Shown: in pieces, positions 35,052 to 45,373 of the stretch
How the letters are laid out: each line of letters starts with the position of its first letter
How positions within the stretch are numbered: the stretch's first letter is position 1
Assembly (NCBI GenBank): GCA_000727475.1
Contig: KL647288.1
Span: 8,521,414 to 8,585,413, forward strand
Reading direction: 5' to 3'
DNA from: Sarcocystis neurona
Lineage: Eukaryota > Apicomplexa > Conoidasida > Eucoccidiorida > Sarcocystidae
DNA: 64,000 bases
Made by a program: the position numbers and the translations under genes
Notes under the pieces: generated by a model
Told to the model about the DNA's origin: nothing
The model's input: only the letters and a program-made list of their open reading frames with translations
Database searches by the model: none

Positions 35052-36479
35052 ATATGTGTGTACATATATATATATATATATATACATGTATATACGAGCG
35101 TCACGTAGTTGCGTACGGCCACAAACGTGTGCACAGATGCATGCAGAAGGCAGCAAAGCTACTTGGTACAGCTGAAGTATTCACATAGAGAAAGACCGGG
35201 ACACACTCACACGTACTTATACACACACACAGATGTGTACTCACGTAGTCCGCATGTTCACACATACCTCTGTGTATGTACGTGTGTCTCTCTCTTTACA
35301 GATATATATATATATACATATATATACATATATGCCTCTCTTGCTCCTTGTCTCCCTCCCTTTATCTCTGTCTCTCTGGATAAATGCGTGTTAGCTGCAG
35401 CCTCACCCATCGCAAGAATGCCCAGCGTGTCCCTAGCCATACACACAGCAGGTCTTCCAGGCGTGGTGGCCGCTTCTCGACACTGCGATACCACACAAAC
35501 ACTTCTGTTCACGAGTAGTGTCTTCGCGTGGCCACGCTTGCGCGCATGCGGCCGCCGCGGGCGTACCCGTCGAACGTCAGTGTGGGTGTGGGTATGCGCA
35601 CGTTATATGTGCCCGTAGACACGCCGCCACAGGGAGTCCACATCTGTCGTGTGCACTTCTCGATCTGCCGCACGCTGGCAAATGAGCCCGTGTGATGCCT
35701 GCGTCGCTACGCCGCCTTCAGCGTGTGCAGCGCCGCCCACGTGTATGCGACCTATATGCGTATACACATATATGTACCCTGTACACATATATATATATAT
35801 ATATGCATGCGCACGTAACATAGGTAGATCGACTGAGCACTCACACAGCTCTGACTCGCATAAACTCATGCAGAGATATATACACATATATAATATAAGC
35901 GTGCACACTCGTGGGAAATGCAGGTACTCGAATGAAACGACGTATATATATATATATGCGTTATCGAGAGACAAAGTCCCTCTACAGAGAGAAGCTCTTG
36001 AGGGATCGAGTATACAGCCGCGCGTCACTGCTGCTGGTGCCGTATCTGGAAGCGTTCAAACCAGCGCTGAGTTTGACAGGCTTGTGTGGGAGACCACAGA
36101 CATACATATATATGTATGTATATATATATATACGTACTACCCAGTGGCGAGATTAAAAAGGCGTCCCTAGGCAACCAAAGAGATACACACACATATATAC
36201 GTATATGTGGAGACCTGCGCGCTTAGGAAGGGCGAGATTATAGAGGGACGTAGGCAGGCGATCACAGACACGCACACATATGTATACATGTATGCGTACG
36301 CACGTTTCACTGAAAAAAAGGAGACAGGCGAGCGTGTGCCCGATCACAGATACATACATATATATATATATGTATGTATTACCCACCTGCGTACGGTGAG
36401 CAGGTCTTGTGCAACGTGGGGGAGCTCGCTTGCGCAAGCAGACACGTGCGTGTGGAGAGTGGCATGGAAGAAAATCTCC
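33042..36479. other. Repeat-rich region with scattered exon-like segments, unresolved
   Basis: Coding-like plus-strand pieces include 33732-33790 (STVFLWRRVHVHPEA), 33990-34060 (QVLVHASYINVYVPS), 34178-34350 (acidic/basic, HGYSHSSYGH), 34524-34772 (open, IHIYVWLPLKTT), 35400-35520 (SVSLAIHTAGLPGVVAASRH) and 35955-36090 (LLLVPYLEAFKPALSLTGL). They could be further exons of the beta-rich gene, but I could not chain their phases. On the minus strand 33590-33300 also reads like exons (LFFGRTHAASLKVFVCSQP). Between them are TA microsatellites. I cannot decide between one long plus gene and two genes on opposite strands. Confidence 0.3.
35019..35048. repeat. (TG)15 microsatellite
   Basis: Thirty bases of perfect TG repeat, followed within 20 bases by a (TA) run, in non-coding DNA. 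Confidence 0.95.
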
Positions 36480-37140
36480 TCATTGGGCAGGTGAGGGAAG
36501 CAGAGGAAGAGATAAAGAAACGAAGGCGAAGAAGAAAGGGAAAAGGGAGGAGAACGAGAAGGAAGATTAAGAAGGAAAGGGAAACTACGACATCTCTGGC
36601 GAGCGGGAGTCCACTTCGCAGCCGGGACACGCTGAGACACACGCGAAAACGGGAGGGGGGTGGATGGCAGCGGGCGAGAAGGCCACGGCCGGCGAGAAGG
36701 CGCAGCTGCGCAGGATTCTTCGGCACTCAAGTATAATACACTGACACCCACATCTAAATTCGGCTTATATGAAGAGGTGGAGAAGCAGAGAGAAAGACAC
36801 GGAGAGAGAGAAAGTGGAGGGCAGAGAGGGGACAACAGGGAGGAAGAAGGACAGAGAGGACGAAAGGCATGGAGAGACGGAAAGACGCAGCGAGAGAGGA
36901 GGACAGAAAGGAACACACAGAGAAGGGAGGAAAAGACAGAGAGAGGAAAAGACAGAGAGAGGAAAAGGTAGGGAGAGGAAAAAATAGAGGAAAGGCAAAG
37001 ACAGACAAAAAGAGAAAGGAAGACAGAGGGAAAGGAAGACGGGGCAAAGGGACGACAGAGAGAGAGGAAAGGAAGGCAGAGGGAAGAGAGGGCGGACGGA
37101 AGACAGGCAGAGAGGAAGACAGAGAGGAAGACAGAGCTAC
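36480..37140. repeat. 660-bp polypurine (GA-rich) tract
   Basis: The plus strand is overwhelmingly A and G (GAGAGGAAGACAGAGAGG type), with only isolated pyrimidines, particularly from 36770 to 37138. One frame is open and would encode Arg/Glu/Lys repeats. I read this as a simple-sequence polypurine-polypyrimidine tract and not as a protein, because the other frames carry the same pattern and splice signals are lacking. Confidence 0.75.
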
Positions 37141-37282
37141 GTGTGGATGCCTACACTTATTCACACAAACACAAGAATTTGTATGGTGTGTAGTTGAAGA
37201 TTGGCGTTCCCCTTCGTGTACCTGTTCCGGGATGCGTATATACATAGGCGTCAATATGGGGATGCATACTCATAGGCGGCTC

Positions 37283-37286
<4 letters not shown>

Positions 37287-37316
<30 letters not shown>
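37287..37316. repeat. (TG)15 microsatellite
   Basis: Thirty bases of perfect TG repeat in a spacer between the polypurine tract and a CTG-rich segment. Confidence 0.95.
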
Positions 37317-37320
<4 letters not shown>

Positions 37321-37485
37321 GCGTCGCTCTGTTCTCCGACGGTGCACACTACTGGCAAAGAAAAGGAGAAGTCAGAAGCGTATCTTTCTTCCTGTGGACG
37401 TGTGCGCGCGCCTGGCGTTGCGGGCAGAATGCTCGATTACCAGCAAATGCTGCGGCGGTACACGGGCCGGTGACGTTGATCGCAG

Positions 37486-38077
37486 AAGCGACGAGGCAGT
37501 CGTTCAGAGAGATAAAGCTGCTGCTGCTTCTCCTCTTCTTCTGCGCGTGCTTGTATGTGTTCAGCTCTGCTGCGCCCCTGCTGCCGCTGCTGCTGCAGCC
37601 TATTCGTTCTCTGCTGCCGCTGCTCCTCCTCCTCCTCCACGCCCACGTTTGATGTGCTGCTTCGCCGCCCATCTTGCCGCCGCTGCTGCTGCTGTCAGTG
37701 CCGTCTGCCCCAGGCAGCCCGTCGCTAAGCCCCCCACATCTGCTGCGGCTCTCCGCATTCGAGCACGTCTTACGCCCAAAGGTGCTGTTGACGCTGCTTC
37801 CGCCGCTGCTGCTTCCGCCGCTGCTGCTGCTGCTTCTGCTGCTGCTGCTTCTGCTGCTGCTGCTGCGGCTCCTCCTGAGGCATGCGTTGAACGCTTTACA
37901 GAGCGCTACGTGAAGGAGGAGGTGAATCAGGAGCGTCGTCAAGACGAAGAGGAAGACAGCAGGAGCATGTTGCGCCAGCTGAGGCAGACGTGCGGTGGAA
38001 CCCAGCGCGGCGAAGAAGAACTGCATGCGACACAAATGGAGACGCAGCATCAGAGCAGCAAGGAAAGGGGCACGTAG
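37486..38077 (+). CDS. Possible 3'-terminal exon, Ala-rich with acidic/basic coiled-coil-like end
   Basis: An open plus-strand frame reads through poly-Ala (GCT/GCC/GCG triplets at 37640-37875) into VERFTERYVKEEVNQERRQ and a Glu/Arg/Gln-rich end, stopping at 38077. The last 70 residues have a coiled-coil-like charge pattern and are not repeat. No upstream exon is assigned with confidence. The opposite strand is also open and reads Ser-rich, so the strand is not settled. The CTG/GCT-sense repeat is more typical of intron pyrimidine tracts in this window, which lowers confidence in the 5' half. Confidence 0.35.
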
Positions 38078-38734
38078 AAGGAAAAGGTACAAGAACCGAA
38101 GAAAAAGAAGAGGCCGCTGTGTAGTAACGGAGGAAGACTCGCTACAGAAGTCACACACACATTTATCTCTATATATGTGTATATTAACATACACGTGTAT
38201 ATATGAATATATTAACACCAGTGAGAGCTGTGTACGTAGTACAGACGTACACATACATATATATATACATATGTATCAAGGTGTATATGTATAGATAAAC
38301 ATATATATGTATAGTAACTTTGTGTACACATACACGCGGCGTACGTATGTTTTTTTCTTGCGGGCACTGGTGGCGCCATGCCTGGCACTGCAGAAGTAAC
38401 TGCAAGCAGACGACTACACACGCGTGTTTACATAGGGTGCACTTGCGAAGCCTGTACGGTCACAAACACCCACATAATTATATGTGTGTAGCTCATTTTT
38501 CTTCGTCGCGTTCCGACGCGCCACACGCGTACACCTAGACAGATATATATATATAATACATATATATATATATATATATATACTCCGAGGGAGAGAGACG
38601 AAGTGGTAGAGACGCGACGGAGTGGCAGACACGATTGAACGCGTGCAGAGCCATACTGGCACAAGTGGAGGGCTTGTTCTGGGTAGACAAGCGCATGCGC
38701 ACGTGCGTTTATAGGTGTTCAAAGAACTGCTCAC

Positions 38735-40608
38735 TTCTTGTAAAAGGTTAGCCACGGGCCCTGCCAGGCGAAGAGTCGCGTCGCACAGTTCTGTCGAAGT
38801 GATGTATCTTTTCTTCTGCTTGCCATTTGGTAGCAGAGTTTCCTCCCCCTTCGGACGTCCCTGCTGGTTGAACTGCAGCCGTTTCTGCACCCGCTTCTTT
38901 TCCTGGTTCTCCTCCTCCTTTGCCGCCTGTTCAACCGGCTGCTGCAGCTGCTCGGTTCCTTGTTGCTCTTCCTCAGTCTCCTGCTGCTGCCTCTGCATCA
39001 CGACCTGCTGCCCGGCGTGTTGCGGCTGCCCGCTCACAGGCTGCTGCTGTTTCTCCTTCTTCATCGCGTGAGTTCGCACGCAGTCGAACAGCTGCTGGAG
39101 CTCAGCAGGACTTTGCCCAGCCGTCGACTGCTGCTGCTGCTGCCGAAGAACCTGCCACTGCTGGTGTGCCAATGCTGACTCCTGGTCTAGCTTCTGGTGC
39201 TGCTGCTGCTTGAAGGTGTCTCGCTCCTGCTGGAGCAGCTGATGTTGTTGGTGCGCCACCTCGTCACACCACTGCTGCGGGTGCTCGTACTGCCGGTGTT
39301 CGTGCTGTCGTCCCGGCTGGTGCTGCTGCCGCTGCCGCCACTGCTCTGACTGTATCTGCTGATGCATCTGGGGCTGCTGCTGCTGCGTTTGCTGCTGTCC
39401 TTGGCGCGTACTTTGGCTACGGGAGAATTCTCTATGCCGTGAGATGAGTTGCGTAAACGCCAGGGAGACAAGTGCAATCAGCAGCGTCTCCGCCGCGTGT
39501 AAGTCCATTGAAGCAAACGTCGCAGCACCCCGTTGTATCCACGCGACGCATGCAACGACGGCAGCAGCGTACACCAAGCAACAAACTGCGGCTGCCAGAA
39601 GAAGCAGAGCGCTGCCACTGCGGCCTGCAGCAGGCGACGTGTCGCCAGCAGAAGAAGCAGCGGCACCTGTGGACGCAGGAGCAGAAGCAGCAGGCGCAGG
39701 AGCCGCAGCCGAAAATGCAGGAGCTTCGGCAGCAACAGGAGAGTCAGCACCAGCAAGAGGGAAGTTTTCAACAGGAGCGTCAGCAGCAGCACCAGTTTCT
39801 GTAGTTCCCCCATCTGCAACATCTGCGGAGTCGAGTGACGGAAGAGGCGAGAGGAATCGAGATTCCGCGTTGGCGTCATCGTTCGCCGTTGGATTGCCCG
39901 CTGCATCGGCTTCAGCAGGTGTGCGTACACTCGAAGCGTCTCGTGCAGGCCCTTCAAGAGGTTCGCTTACACCTGCCGGCTCTGCTGCATGCGCGTAGGA
40001 AGGCGTGTGTACACGGCGGAGACCTTCTGCGTGCGTCTCCTGGAGTGTACGTACACCCGAGAGGTCTTCCGCATGCACTTGCGGGGCCCCGCAGATATCC
40101 GAGGGAGCGTTTTCTTCAGACGCAAGCAGTGCAGGAGACGCAGGCGCAGCTGGACTGGACATGTCAACACCTTCCTCCTCCCGTGGGTCCTCCTGTTCCT
40201 CTTCGTCGGCTTCTTTAATCCCCCCCTCACATTCAAAGAGCGGCTGACTCTCCCCCTGCCGGCCAGCGCAGGCGTCACAGAGCCCAGTACTGGAGAGAGA
40301 GAGCGCTTGGCTGCAGGCACCGCATATGACCCCCCCAGTGCACGCACCTTCGTCTGTGATTTGATAGGAAGAGAACGAAGAAGGAACTGCCGAAAACCAA
40401 CCCGGAGAAGGCGTCCCACCTGAGAGGCAGGTAGCTCTCTCGACGTTAGAGTTCGACCTGCTGCTGCCGCTTATATCCTTGCTGCTGTTGTTGCTGTTCT
40501 CATCCCGGAAATAAGAAAAATGCTGCACGCGGCCCAGCAGACGGGCAGCAGCAACGAGAACTGCTGTGTAGATTCCTGAAACGAACAAATCTGCCGCACT
40601 TAGACTCT
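38735..40608 (-). CDS. DUF819 gene, second long exon with CxxC pair and Gln-rich insertion
   Basis: It begins with the helix SAADLFVSGIYTAVLVAAAR. Next come a Ser/Asn-rich stretch, two CxxC pairs (ICGAC and LCDAC, 11 residues apart) that resemble a zinc ribbon, and an acidic segment. Four 13-15-residue units related to GVRTPxExHAEG follow. Then come a strong membrane helix (LLLLAAAVCCLVYAAAVVAC) and a second hydrophobic stretch (ETLLIALVSLAFTQL), equivalent to the next DUF819 helices, and about 200 residues rich in Gln. The exon ends with TLRLAGPVANLLQE at a GTGAGC donor. The frame stays open to 38414, but only into TA microsatellite. Candidate later exon pieces lie near 38410-38360 (minus), unproven. 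Confidence 0.65.
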
Positions 40609-41007
40609 CTGAACCGAACAGCAGCATCAACACACACCACACGTGCAGCCCTACACACATATGTATGAGTAGAGGTATGCGTATATAGTTTCACGTCTAC
40701 GTGGACGCACCTAGGGAACGACTCAGACAGAGAGGAGGAGAGAGAGAGGGAGAAAGGAAAAGAAAGACAGCAGCCAAAGCTGCGCTTTCCCAAAAGCACA
40801 CTTGCTTTACAACCGGGTACGCTGCTGTTTCGATGATCTAAGTAGATATCTGCGTATCTACGTGTGTTCGTCTGCGCGTCTATAGGCTCACGTACGTGCA
40901 CGTGTACCTTCCCATATATATATATATATACATATATATATGCATGAAAGCCTGTCCGCTTGCACAGAGGCGCGCATGTATGCACACGTATATATACACA
41001 TACATGC

Positions 41008-41045
<38 letters not shown>

Positions 41046-44000
41046 AGATATATAGATATGCATGTATGGATGAAGATGTATAGATTCATATCTCTGTCTG
41101 TCTCTCTCTGTCTCTCTCTGTATTAAAATATATGCACATACATACACAGTCCCACGCATACACCCGCGCACGCTGGCGTACTTGCACGGACTGCACAGGG
41201 CCCCAGTACTCCACAGATATATATATATATCCAGATGTTGCTCTAGATATAGGCAGACTTATATACAATCCCAGAAATATATCTATATTTATATATATAT
41301 ATATATATGTTTCAACGTACGTCTATGTGTATATATATATATATTCTCAGTTTCGAGAAGAGGGCCACAGACGTACACGTTGACCTCGAGAGACTCCAAC
41401 ATCTATTTTCCTCTGTACTTGTTCGTGTAGCCTTCCTCTACCATGGCAACAGGCCTACACATGCACAAAAATAGACCCACTATATATATATATACCTACA
41501 CAGAGAAACAGACACGTTTAGGGTAGTTGTGTACGCGTGTCCTTCCGTGTGTGTCCGTCCCTCTGTACAGCTGGACAAATATACAGATTCTTGCCTCTAT
41601 CGAATAGGAAGGCTGGGCTTACCTAGCAGGACGCTGGGAATTTGAAGCGTGTTTCCAACAGCGAAGAGATTCGGAGTGCCACCGGTGAAGGTGGCTGCGA
41701 GGGCCGCAGCAGCCATTGCAACGAGGTGCTTGGGAAGAAAGCAGCAGCAGGGGAGAAAAGAAGCATCCACGGCAGCGCACGCGAGTCTGTGTGTTGCCCA
41801 TACAGCCGCCAGTACTGAGACACATCCGAGCATGAACGCCAGTCCCACACTCTGGAAATGCTGGCTGGACAGCAGAAGCGAGCTGCTGCTCTTTCTGCCG
41901 CTGCTCTTGTTGCCACTGCTGCTGCTGCCGCAGCTGTTGCCATGGCTGTCGCTGCTGCTCCTACAACAGCTGCAGGGAGAGCGCACCGCATCCAGCCTCT
42001 GCAGCTTTTTTATTCTTGCTGTTTGCGTATCCCCTAGCGCTTGACACGCGCTTTGAGGCGTCGGCGGGGGGAGGAGAGACGCAGCGGCAGCAGGATCAGC
42101 AGCACACCCGGCAGGGGCTGTTACGGGAAGGACCGCTGGAGCGGCAAGAATAGCAGACACGCCAGAGGCGGAAGCAGCAGCAGTAGCAGGATGGAGAGGA
42201 GCAACCGACGGGAGAGCAGCAGCGGACGAAGATGGCCTTTCAGGAAGAGAAGTGGCCGACAGAAGGCGTCTGCTGCTGCAATCCGTACCGAAAGCAGCTT
42301 GTGCAGCAACAGCGTGCAGCGCAGCAGCAGCAGCGTCGGCCATAAGAGTAGGCTGCCTTTGGAAGTCAAATGAGCTGAAGGGCAAAGAGGAGTGAGAAGC
42401 AGCAAAGGGCAAAGCAGCCGAATAAAAGAACGACGAGGAAGTGCAAGGAAATGCGGGAGAGGGAGGAGGAGGAGGAGGGGGGAGCCGCGGTGATTCCGCT
42501 TGGATTCCTGAGAAGCCCGGAGGCGAGAAAGGCGCGGAGGGAGACAGAGAGAGCGAAGACAAGGAAGGAAAGGGAACCGGAGAGCTGCAGGAGGCAGCAG
42601 GAGCAGCAGACGCCGCAGGCGAAGACGCAGCAGAAAGCCGTGCAGTGCGAGGGGCAGCAGGGGGAGGAAGAGCAGCATACGCAGCACCAGAAGTAGGAAA
42701 GAAAGAATCACCAGCAGCAGCAGGGACGCAGCCAGGCGGTGCTTCTTCCGCGTGAGACACCCGGCGGGAAGAAGATGGACATGCGTGTCCTCCTGCGGAG
42801 AGGAGAAGCGGAGAGGGCAACAGCAGCGGAGACGAGTGCACCCGCGTGTCGCAGGACGACTGAAAAGAAGCAAGCGAATGAAACGACGTTGCAGCAGAGA
42901 AAGATCGAAGAGACGCAGGGCCCGCTGAAGCAAAAGAAGAGGAGATGACAGCAGGTGCACCGGAGGCAGCGGCAGCAGTTGAGGAAACAGGAGGATCACC
43001 CTCTGCAGCAGAAGAAACATCGAAAGCAGGAAGACCGGCTGCAGGGCCAACCGCTGCTTCCTCTGATGCGTCAGACAACGGAGAGGCAGAAGAAGAAGCA
43101 GCAGCAGCGGAGCAACGGTCACGCGGCTTCGCAGCCACTAGTGCCAAGTCAGCAGGACGGGGTCCTGCAGCAGCGAAGTGACCGGCGCGAGGAGCGGCGG
43201 AGAACGCAGCCGTCGAGCCGGGACGACGTCTCGGGACACGCTGCGGCGTCTCTGCCGCTGCGACAGCAGCAGCACGTAGGCACGCCGCTGCTGCTGCTGC
43301 AACAGAATAGAACGGAGGAGCGAAGTGAGGCAGCCTGGGGTTGCTCAGCTCACCACAGCGCTGACCGACGCCCCGCCAGGATTGCTGCTGCGCTGTAAGA
43401 ACGCATGCACGCTCGGTTTCAAAGTCCGCCGCTGCTTCAGAAGTGGCGGCTGCTGCTGGTGCTGCGGAACGGACGGCTGCTGCTGCAACGTGTGATGCTG
43501 TCGATGCAGAAGCAGCCGGCACTGGTGGTGCGTGTGCTGCTTCTGCTGGTGCGGAGCACCTCGCCGCCGCGGTGTGCACTCCCGCGGGCACTGCTGTTGC
43601 CATCTTCGATCCTGGCGCCCCTGCTACTGGAGAAGGCTCGGCAACTTTGTGGAGCGCAGGAGCCGCTGCAGCAGTCAAGAACGAAGAACAGGGAAGCGAG
43701 GTAGAAGGGGAAGGAGGAGAACTTGGTGAAGACGAAGAGGAAGAAGGCGAAGGAGAGGAGCGGAAAGAAGAGAACGTGCGCGAGGGAGGCGCCGAGAGAG
43801 TTGCTGCTGCATGCATGATTAGCAGCGAGAGAGACGCAGGGAGCGCGAAGGCCCAGACGAGCGCGTGCACCGCAGAGTCGTGGGGAGGCAGCAGCTCAGG
43901 GCAGGCATTGGCCAGCGCTGCTGCAGCCAGGAAGGCGACACTGCAGCCAGAGAAGACGCGCGCAAAGCAGCTGCCTGTGCTGCTTTTTCTCTCCCAGACA

Positions 44001-45359
44001 TCGGCGAGTGTCGCAATTAGCAGGAGGAGCAGCAGCTGCAGCAGGAGCGAGGGGGTCAGTGAAGGAGGACGAAAAGCTGTCCAGGGTGCTAGAGCAGCAG
44101 ACAGCGCAGCAAACGGAGGCGTTCTCGCGACGGAGCTCTCCATGAATGAGAAAGAAGGAGCCACCGGGAAACAGTTCTGCGAGAGATCGGTCCCAGCGGC
44201 AGAAAGATCCGAAGAGGAAGGCCCAGAAGAAGAAAAACAAGGACACATTGAAGAGGACGGAAGGGAGGGAGACGAAGAAAAGGCTAAGGGGGAGAAAGGA
44301 GGAGAAGCAGAATCTGCGGAAGAGAAAGGAGAAGCGGTGGAGGCAGTATGGAAAGCAGGAGAGCTTGGCGAAGGCGGCTCAGTAGGAGAAGGAAGAGCCG
44401 GCGCAGGAACAGAGGACGGGGCAGTTCGAGAAGGGCCTAGTGCGGCTGTGTCGGTTGCAGCAGGCGCTAACGGAGGCGGAGACAGCGACGTCGCCGCAGC
44501 AGAGGGAGCAGCAGCGGGACCAGAGTAGAGAGGAGGAGACGCAGCCAGGGCATTGCAGCAGAGAGACGAGAAGGAGAGCGCGGCAGTTGGGAGCAGACAC
44601 GAAGAGGAGACGCCAAAAAAAGCGAACAGGCTCATCGCCACAGCAGCGTGGAGATGGCGACGCAGCAGCGAGGGGTCTAGTAGAGGGGGGCGGCGCAGGT
44701 CGGGAGCACGCGAAGACTCCGTAGCATCTGCTGCAGAGGATCGGGGATGAGACGCAGCAACGGAACGGCTGGGAGCAGCAGCTGCTCTAGCAGAACAGAC
44801 ACAGGCAGCAGCGCCGCACGGTAGAGGACACGCGGCAGCAGCAGCAGGAGCCGGGCGAACGGCAGCAAAATGTCGACTAGTAGTAGCCGGGGCTGTGACG
44901 ATAGTTGCTGAAGCAGCAGACACCGCACCAGCAGCAGCGGCTTCACCTGCTGGTGCCCTGGCAGCCGCCGTTGCGGTCCGAAGAGAGAGAGGGGCAAAAA
45001 CACAAATGGCTGGTGGCACACCAACCGAAGGAGAGGGAGGGGCAGCTGGAAGAGGCGATAAGAGAAACGACGAAGTGGAAGGAACGGAGGGACGAGGATA
45101 CGAAGAAAAGCAGGAAGCAGACGAACAAGAACGTCTGCGGGTCGCACAGTGCTGTCGAGAAGGTTTTGTCGGTGGAGCTGCTCCCGCCGCCGGTGCAGAA
45201 AGGGAAGGAGGGTGTTCGCGGCTACTTGACGGAATCATCCTGCCGTCGCGGAAGGACACAACGTTCTTCAAGAGCTGCTCTGGTGCAGTGGCTGTCTGCG
45301 CCATACCAGAGAGAAAGTCCCTGTCTCTCTCGACAGCAGAGCTGTCCTCTTCTTCCCCC
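38735..45359 (-). CDS. DUF819 (YjcL-like) integral membrane protein with giant low-complexity loop insertions (partial at both ends)
   Basis: Two exons are clear on the minus strand: 45359-41623 and 40608-38735. They join through a GTAAGC donor and a GCTGCTGTTCGGTTCAG acceptor, phase 1. Across the junction the protein reads TFTGGTPNLFAVGNTLQIPS, then VLLESLSAADLFVSGIYTAV. This is the DUF819 signature region (G-G-x-x-N-F-x-A-V...A-A-D-x-x-x-x-x-x-Y). Earlier, LLIATLADVWERK followed by ANACPELLPP and LVWAFALPASLSLLIMHA match the first membrane segments. Known: DUF819 proteins are polytopic membrane proteins of bacteria and plant plastids, with no proven substrate. Here loops hold insertions of about 600 Ser/Ala/Pro-rich and over 200 Gln-rich residues. 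The start exon (acceptor at 45360) and the final membrane segments (donor GTGAGC at 38734) are not assigned. Apicoplast location is conceivable but only inference. Confidence 0.75.
39905..40075 (-). repeat. Coding array of four GVRTPE-like units built on the GTGTACGTACAC palindrome
   Basis: Units begin near 40056, 40015, 39975 and 39931 (minus). They read GVRTLQETHAEGLRR, VHTPSYAHAAEPA, GVSEPLEGPARDASS and VRTPAEADAAG. Unit length is 39-45 nt. The first has the perfect GTGTACGTACAC core (40045-40056); the others are variants. Confidence 0.7.
41623..45359 (-). CDS. DUF819 gene, long 5' exon
   Basis: This 3.7 kb exon carries an N-terminal Ala/Pro/Ser-rich region and a hydrophobic stretch (AVAMSLFAFFGVSSSCLLP). 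Next come the first DUF819 membrane helices (about 44025-43790), then a ~600-residue Ala/Ser/Pro insertion, and then helices leading to TFTGGTPNLFAV near 41670. The family normally has only a short loop between helix 3 and helix 4, so the insertion is the odd part. A Met at 45304 (GMAQTATAPEQLL) could be an internal start if there is no upstream exon, but the pyrimidine-rich CAG at 45360 argues for splicing. The plus strand is also open over long stretches and is a shadow of this exon. Confidence 0.7.
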
Positions 45360-45373
45360 CTGCACACAGACAC

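Noticed and set aside
36660..37135. Arg/Glu/Lys-rich open frame through the polypurine tract
   Set aside because: Simple-sequence translation; the same tract is open in other frames and on the minus strand as Leu/Ser/Pro.
42121..44528. Plus-strand open frames of up to 361 codons opposite the DUF819 first exon
   Set aside because: The minus frame has the DUF819 helices and splice sites; the plus frames are shadows of Ala/Ser-coding triplets.
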